Shown here one piece after another: positions 59,999-64,000 of a DNA stretch of 64,000 nt. The stretch is taken from contig NZ_LT594324.1 in assembly GCF_900089605.1 (NCBI RefSeq), positions 868,001-932,000 on the forward strand, read 5' to 3'. Position numbers and translations under genes: made by a program. The stretch is from Micromonospora narathiwatensis. GTDB lineage: Bacteria > Actinomycetota > Actinomycetes > Mycobacteriales > Micromonosporaceae. Each line of letters starts with the position of its first letter. Positions within the stretch are counted from its first letter, which is position 1. The notes under the pieces are model-generated. The model was not told the origin of the DNA. It searched no databases and worked only from the letters and a program-made list of their open reading frames with translations.

Positions 59999-60667
59999 AT
60001 CAGCGTCGAACCACGCGTGAACGAGCAGATCCGGGCACGTGAGGTCCGACTGGTCGGCCCTGAAGGTGAGCAGGTGGGCATCGTCCCGCTGGAGCGCGCC
60101 CTTCAGCTGGCCGCGGACGTCGACCTGGACCTGGTCGAGGTTGCGCCGATGGCGCGCCCGCCGGTGTGCAAGCTCATGGACTTCGGCAAGTTCAAGTACG
60201 AGAGCGCACTGAAGGCGCGCGAAGCGCGGCGTAACCAGCAGCAGACCGTCATCAAGGAGATGAAGCTCCGGCCGAAGATCGACCCGCACGACTACGAGAC
60301 CAAGAAGGGTCACGTGGTGCGGTTCCTCAAGGCCGGCGACAAGGTCAAGGTGACGATCATGTTCCGCGGTCGCGAGCAGAGCCGCCCGGAGCTGGGTTAC
60401 CGGCTCCTGCGCCGGCTCGAGTCCGAGATCACGGACCTGGGATACGTCGAGGCCGCTCCGAAGCAGGACGGTCGAAACATGATCATGGTTCTCGCTCCGC
60501 ACCGGGCCGTCAAGGCCTCCGCGGTCGCCGCCACGGCGTCCCGCGGTGGGCCCCGGGAACGGGCGGCGGAGGAGGCCGGTGCTCCGGTGGCCGGCGAGAC
60601 TCCGGAGGCTGGCGGGACCGCAGCAGCCGGCGAGACCGGCCCGACCGCTGACACCAGCGGCCAGTAA
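59999..60667 (+). CDS. infC: Translation initiation factor IF-3, probable ATC start
   Basis: This 222-residue protein has an N-domain ([20 protein letters not shown]), the linker and C-domain with [34 protein letters not shown] and [16 protein letters not shown]. An Ala/Gly-rich tail of ~40 residues follows. GAGGAGG (59988-59994) sits four bases before ATC 59999 (peptide [10 protein letters not shown]), the best-placed start; GTG 60017 would be too close to the conserved block. A non-AUG start fits the family, where IF3 discriminates against its own start codon. Confidence 0.93.
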   Translation: MSVEPRVNEQIRAREVRLVGPEGEQVGIVPLERALQLAADVDLDLVEVAPMARPPVCKLMDFGKFKYESALKAREARRNQQQTVIKEMKLRPKIDPHDYETKKGHVVRFLKAGDKVKVTIMFRGREQSRPELGYRLLRRLESEITDLGYVEAAPKQDGRNMIMVLAPHRAVKASAVAATASRGGPRERAAEEAGAPVAGETPEAGGTAAAGETGPTADTSGQ

Positions 60668-60686
60668 CAGGGAGAAGACGTTCCAC

Positions 60687-60881
60687 ATGCCGAAGATGAA
60701 GAGCCACACGGGTATGGGCAAGCGGGTCAAGGTGACCGGCAAGGGCAAGATCGTTGCCCAGCAGGCCGGCATGCGGCACAACCTGGAGAAGAAGGCCTCC
60801 ACCCGCACCCGTCGGCTGACCGGCACCGTTGAGGTGGCCAAGGCCGACGTCAAGCGAATCAAGAAGCTGCTCGGCCGCTGA
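60687..60881 (+). CDS. rpmI: 50S ribosomal protein L35
   Basis: This 64-residue basic protein shows PKMKSHTGMGKRVKVTGKGK, RHNLEKKASTRTRRL and the C-terminal VKRIKKLLGR. GGGAGAAGACG precedes ATG 60687. It lies 19 bp after infC in the invariant infC-rpmI-rplT operon. Confidence 0.96.
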   Translation: MPKMKSHTGMGKRVKVTGKGKIVAQQAGMRHNLEKKASTRTRRLTGTVEVAKADVKRIKKLLGR

Positions 60882-60913
60882 CGCGCGCCACCTGAACCGA
60901 AGAAGGAGTTGAG

Positions 60914-61306
60914 ATGGCACGCGTCAAGCGGGCTGTTAACGCCCAGAAGAAGCGTCGTACCCTGCTGGAGACCGCGAGCGGCTACCGCGGTCAGCGCTCC
61001 CGCCTCTACCGCAAGGCCAAGGAGCAGGTGCTGCACTCGATGCAGTACGCCTACCGGGACCGTCGCGACCGCAAGGGCGACTTCCGGCAGCTCTGGATCC
61101 AGCGGATCAACGCCGGCGCCCGGGCCAACGGCCTGACCTACAACCGGCTGATCCAGGGCCTGCGCCTGGCCGGCATCGAGGTCGACCGGAAGATCCTGGC
61201 CGACATGGCGGTCAACGACGCCGCGTCGTTCGCCGCGATCGTCGAGCTGGCCCGCGCCGCCGTGGCGGCCGAGGGCACCGGTGGCGCCGCGGCCCAGGCC
61301 GCCTGA
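60914..61306 (+). CDS. rplT: 50S ribosomal protein L20
   Basis: This 130-residue early-assembly 23S rRNA-binding protein has an extended basic N-terminal tail ([36 protein letters not shown]) and a globular helical domain ([20 protein letters not shown]). GAAGGAGTTGAG precedes ATG 60914. An Ala/Gly-rich C-terminal extension follows [10 protein letters not shown]. Confidence 0.96.
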   Translation: MARVKRAVNAQKKRRTLLETASGYRGQRSRLYRKAKEQVLHSMQYAYRDRRDRKGDFRQLWIQRINAGARANGLTYNRLIQGLRLAGIEVDRKILADMAVNDAASFAAIVELARAAVAAEGTGGAAAQAA

Positions 61307-61341
61307 TCCACCCGTATCAGCAGCAGATCGAGGCGTCTCCC

Positions 61342-62181
61342 ATGCCGTCACCATCGCGCGGGAGGCGCCTCGACGCTGTCTCCGGCCCGTTCACCCCGCG
61401 TACCCCGAGGGTCGTCGCGGCCCGCCGGCTGCACCGCCGCCGCGACCGCGACACCACCGGCCGGTTCCTGGCCGAGGGGCCGCAGGCGGTCCGCGAGGCG
61501 CTGGCCGGCGCCGGCACCGTCGTCGAGCTCTTCGGCACGCCGGCCGCCCTGGACCGGTACGCCGACCTGGCCGCCGGGGCCGCCCGGGCGGACGTGCCGG
61601 TCTCCGAGGTCACCGACGAGGCCCTCGCCGCGCTCACCGAGACCGTCGCCCCGCAGGGCCTGGTCGCCGTCTGCCGGCACCTCGACGTGCCCCTGGAGAC
61701 CGCCCTGGCGCGCGGGCCGCGGCTGGTCGCGGTGCTCGCCGAGATCCGCGACCCGGGCAACGCCGGCACCGTGCTGCGCACCGCCGACGCCGCCGGCGCG
61801 GGCGCGGTGGTCTTCGCCGGCGACGCGGTCGACCCGTACAACGGCAAGTGCGTACGGGCCTCCGCCGGCAGCCTCTTCCACGTGGACGTGGTCCGCGCCG
61901 CCGACCCGGTCGCGGCCGTCGAGGCGCTGCGCACCGCTGGGCTCACCGTCTTCGCCACCACCGGGTACGGCGACAGCGACCTCGACGACCTCGCCGACGC
62001 CGGCCGGCTGGCCACCCCCACCGCCTGGCTCTTCGGCTCGGAGGCGCACGGCCTGCCCGAGGCGCTGACCGAGGTGGCCGACGCCCGGGTCCGGGTGCCG
62101 CTGCACGGGCGTGCCGAGAGCCTCAACCTGGCTGCGGCGGCGGCCGTCTGCCTGTACGCTTCAGCGAGAGCACTGCGCTGA
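61342..62181 (+). CDS. TrmH/SpoU-family RNA 2'-O-methyltransferase
   Basis: This 279-residue protein has an N-terminal substrate-binding domain (AARRLHRRRDRDTTGRFLAE, VSEVTDEALAALTETVAPQG) and a knotted SPOUT domain with the three motifs EIRDPGNAGTVLRTA, LFGSEAHGLP and VPLHGRAESLNLAAAAAV. It uses SAM to methylate ribose in rRNA, probably 23S by its closest pattern (TsnR/RlmB-like). The exact site is not deducible. It lies 35 bp after rplT and before pheS, as in many actinobacteria. Confidence 0.92.
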   Translation: MPSPSRGRRLDAVSGPFTPRTPRVVAARRLHRRRDRDTTGRFLAEGPQAVREALAGAGTVVELFGTPAALDRYADLAAGAARADVPVSEVTDEALAALTETVAPQGLVAVCRHLDVPLETALARGPRLVAVLAEIRDPGNAGTVLRTADAAGAGAVVFAGDAVDPYNGKCVRASAGSLFHVDVVRAADPVAAVEALRTAGLTVFATTGYGDSDLDDLADAGRLATPTAWLFGSEAHGLPEALTEVADARVRVPLHGRAESLNLAAAAAVCLYASARALR

Positions 62182-62220
62182 CCTCCGTCACGCGCACACA
62201 CAGCAGGGGGAGTCGTCCAC

Positions 62221-62283
62221 GTGATGACCGCGCCACGGCGTTCGTTTAGCCAGCCCGCCGGTGTCGGCGGGCGGCGGGCCTGA
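62221..62283 (+). CDS. Candidate 20-residue leader peptide upstream of pheST
   Basis: This is a short frame starting GTG-ATG (MMTAPRRSFSQPAGVGGRRA, then TGA). GGGGGAG (62206-62212) lies eight bases before the GTG. It contains one Phe, fewer than a classical Phe attenuator peptide. Its coding DNA overlaps the left arm of an alternative RNA structure (62251-62318). Confidence 0.4.
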   Translation: MMTAPRRSFSQPAGVGGRRA

Positions 62284-62318
62284 CCCTTCCCCCTGCGTTC
62301 CTCCCCACCGGCGGGCTG
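62251..62318 (+). promoter_or_regulatory. Candidate attenuator with two mutually exclusive stems, pheST leader
   Basis: CAGCCCGCCGGTG (62251-62263) is perfectly complementary to CACCGGCGGGCTG (62306-62318). The same left segment can instead form the local hairpin GCCCGCCG-GTGT-CGGCGGGC (62253-62272). A third small stem GCGGC-GAA-GCCGC follows (62318-62330). TAGACT (62338-62343) could be a separate -10 for pheS. Confidence 0.45.
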
Positions 62319-62350
62319 CGGCGAAGCCGCGCGTCCGTAGACTCGCCTAG

Positions 62351-63490
<1,140 letters not shown>

Positions 63491-63530
63491 CGGTGCGGGC
63501 ACGAGTTACGGAGACGGTGGTTTAACAGTC

Positions 63531-64000
63531 ATGCGAGTTTCTGTCAGTTGGCTGCGGGAGTACGTCGATCTCCCCACCGACCTGCCCGCCGGCGACCTGG
63601 AGCAGGCGCTGGTCGACCTCGGCATCGAGGTGGAGTCCATGGAGGACCTGCGGGAGTCGGTCACCGGCCCGCTGGTGGTCGGCGAGGTGCTGGAGATCGA
63701 GGAGCTGACCGGCTTCAAGAAGCCCATCCGGTTCTGCCGGGTCGACGTCGGCGCCGCCAACGGCACCGGCGAGCCGCAGGAGATCGTCTGCGGGGCGCGC
63801 AACTTCGCCCCGGGCGACCGGGTGGTGGTGATCCTCCCCGGCGGCGTGCTGCCCGGCAACTTCGCCATCGGCGCGCGCAAGACGTACGGGCGCAACTCCA
63901 ACGGCATGATCTGCTCCGCGAAGGAGCTGGGCCTGGGCGACGACCACTCGGGCATCATCGTGCTGCCCGAGGACACCCCGGCCAAGCCCGGCGACGACGC
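63531..64000 (+). CDS. pheT: Phenylalanine--tRNA ligase, beta subunit (partial, cut by window end)
   Basis: The first ~156 residues are present and the frame is open to the window end. The N terminus [20 protein letters not shown] and the tRNA-binding EMAP/OB domain ([31 protein letters not shown]) are characteristic, with the [14 protein letters not shown] block following. It starts 40 bp after pheS, with only a weak purine stretch (GAGACGG) upstream. Confidence 0.95.
   Translation, partial: MRVSVSWLREYVDLPTDLPAGDLEQALVDLGIEVESMEDLRESVTGPLVVGEVLEIEELTGFKKPIRFCRVDVGAANGTGEPQEIVCGARNFAPGDRVVVILPGGVLPGNFAIGARKTYGRNSNGMICSAKELGLGDDHSGIIVLPEDTPAKPGDD

Overview
The window reads as a core chromosomal segment of a high-G+C actinomycete. 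The most likely family is Micromonosporaceae, probably Micromonospora or a close relative. The evidence is extreme G+C richness, frequent GTG starts, 1-4 bp stop/start overlaps, a BldD orthologue with an intact c-di-GMP motif, an actinobacterial mIHF, and the gene order rarA-alaS-ruvX-mltG-aro-efp-nusB-bldD-pyr-mihF-rpoZ-coaBC-metK-priA-def-fmt-rsmB-rpe-rib-his-infC-pheST. The genus is an inference. I see no rRNA, tRNA, CRISPR array, insertion sequence or prophage.

Layout. Positions 1-2.9 kb hold an MFS exporter coupled to a cut-off upstream gene, two acetyltransferases and a tiny membrane protein. Positions 2.9-12.9 kb hold rarA, a very large disordered membrane protein, two small membrane-associated proteins, alaS, ruvX and mltG. 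Positions 12.9-18.3 kb carry the shikimate genes aroE-aroC-aroK and aroB-aroQ, split by an XRE/DUF397 regulator pair. Then come efp-nusB, a strong bidirectional terminator, and bldD on the minus strand. Positions 20.2-31.4 kb are the pyrimidine operon (pyrR-pyrB-pyrC-carA-carB-pyrD-pyrF), preceded by a PyrR-binding leader that can hide the ribosome binding site. It is interrupted by a lone bioA flanked by repeats. Positions 31.6-41.8 kb hold mihF, a guanylate-kinase-like gene that has lost its catalytic signatures, rpoZ, coaBC, metK, helicase-less priA, a P-loop kinase/ParB-like fusion, def, fmt and rsmB.

Positions 42-46 kb are more accessory: a secreted M28 aminopeptidase and two tandem septum-formation-type lipoproteins facing it. 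Next come rpe and a receiver-GGDEF protein, then an FMN riboswitch controlling ribD-ribE-ribM-ribBA-ribH. On the minus strand follow an ArsR-like regulator/MFS pair and a polar amino-acid ABC importer. The right end holds hisE-hisG, a DMT transporter, a PH-domain membrane protein, infC-rpmI-rplT (infC apparently starting at ATC behind a long leader), a SpoU methyltransferase, and pheS-pheT behind a candidate attenuator. pheT runs off the window.

How it fits together. Most genes are housekeeping: translation, aromatic amino acids, pyrimidines, riboflavin and histidine. Regulation is visible as RNA leaders for pyr, rib, infC and possibly pheST, and as a perfect BldD-box match in the bldD-pyrR intergenic region. 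The least ordinary items are the degenerate Gmk at the canonical gmk locus, the kinase/ParB-like fusion protein, a repeat-derived insertion inside PyrC, and the bioA insertion bracketed by repeats.
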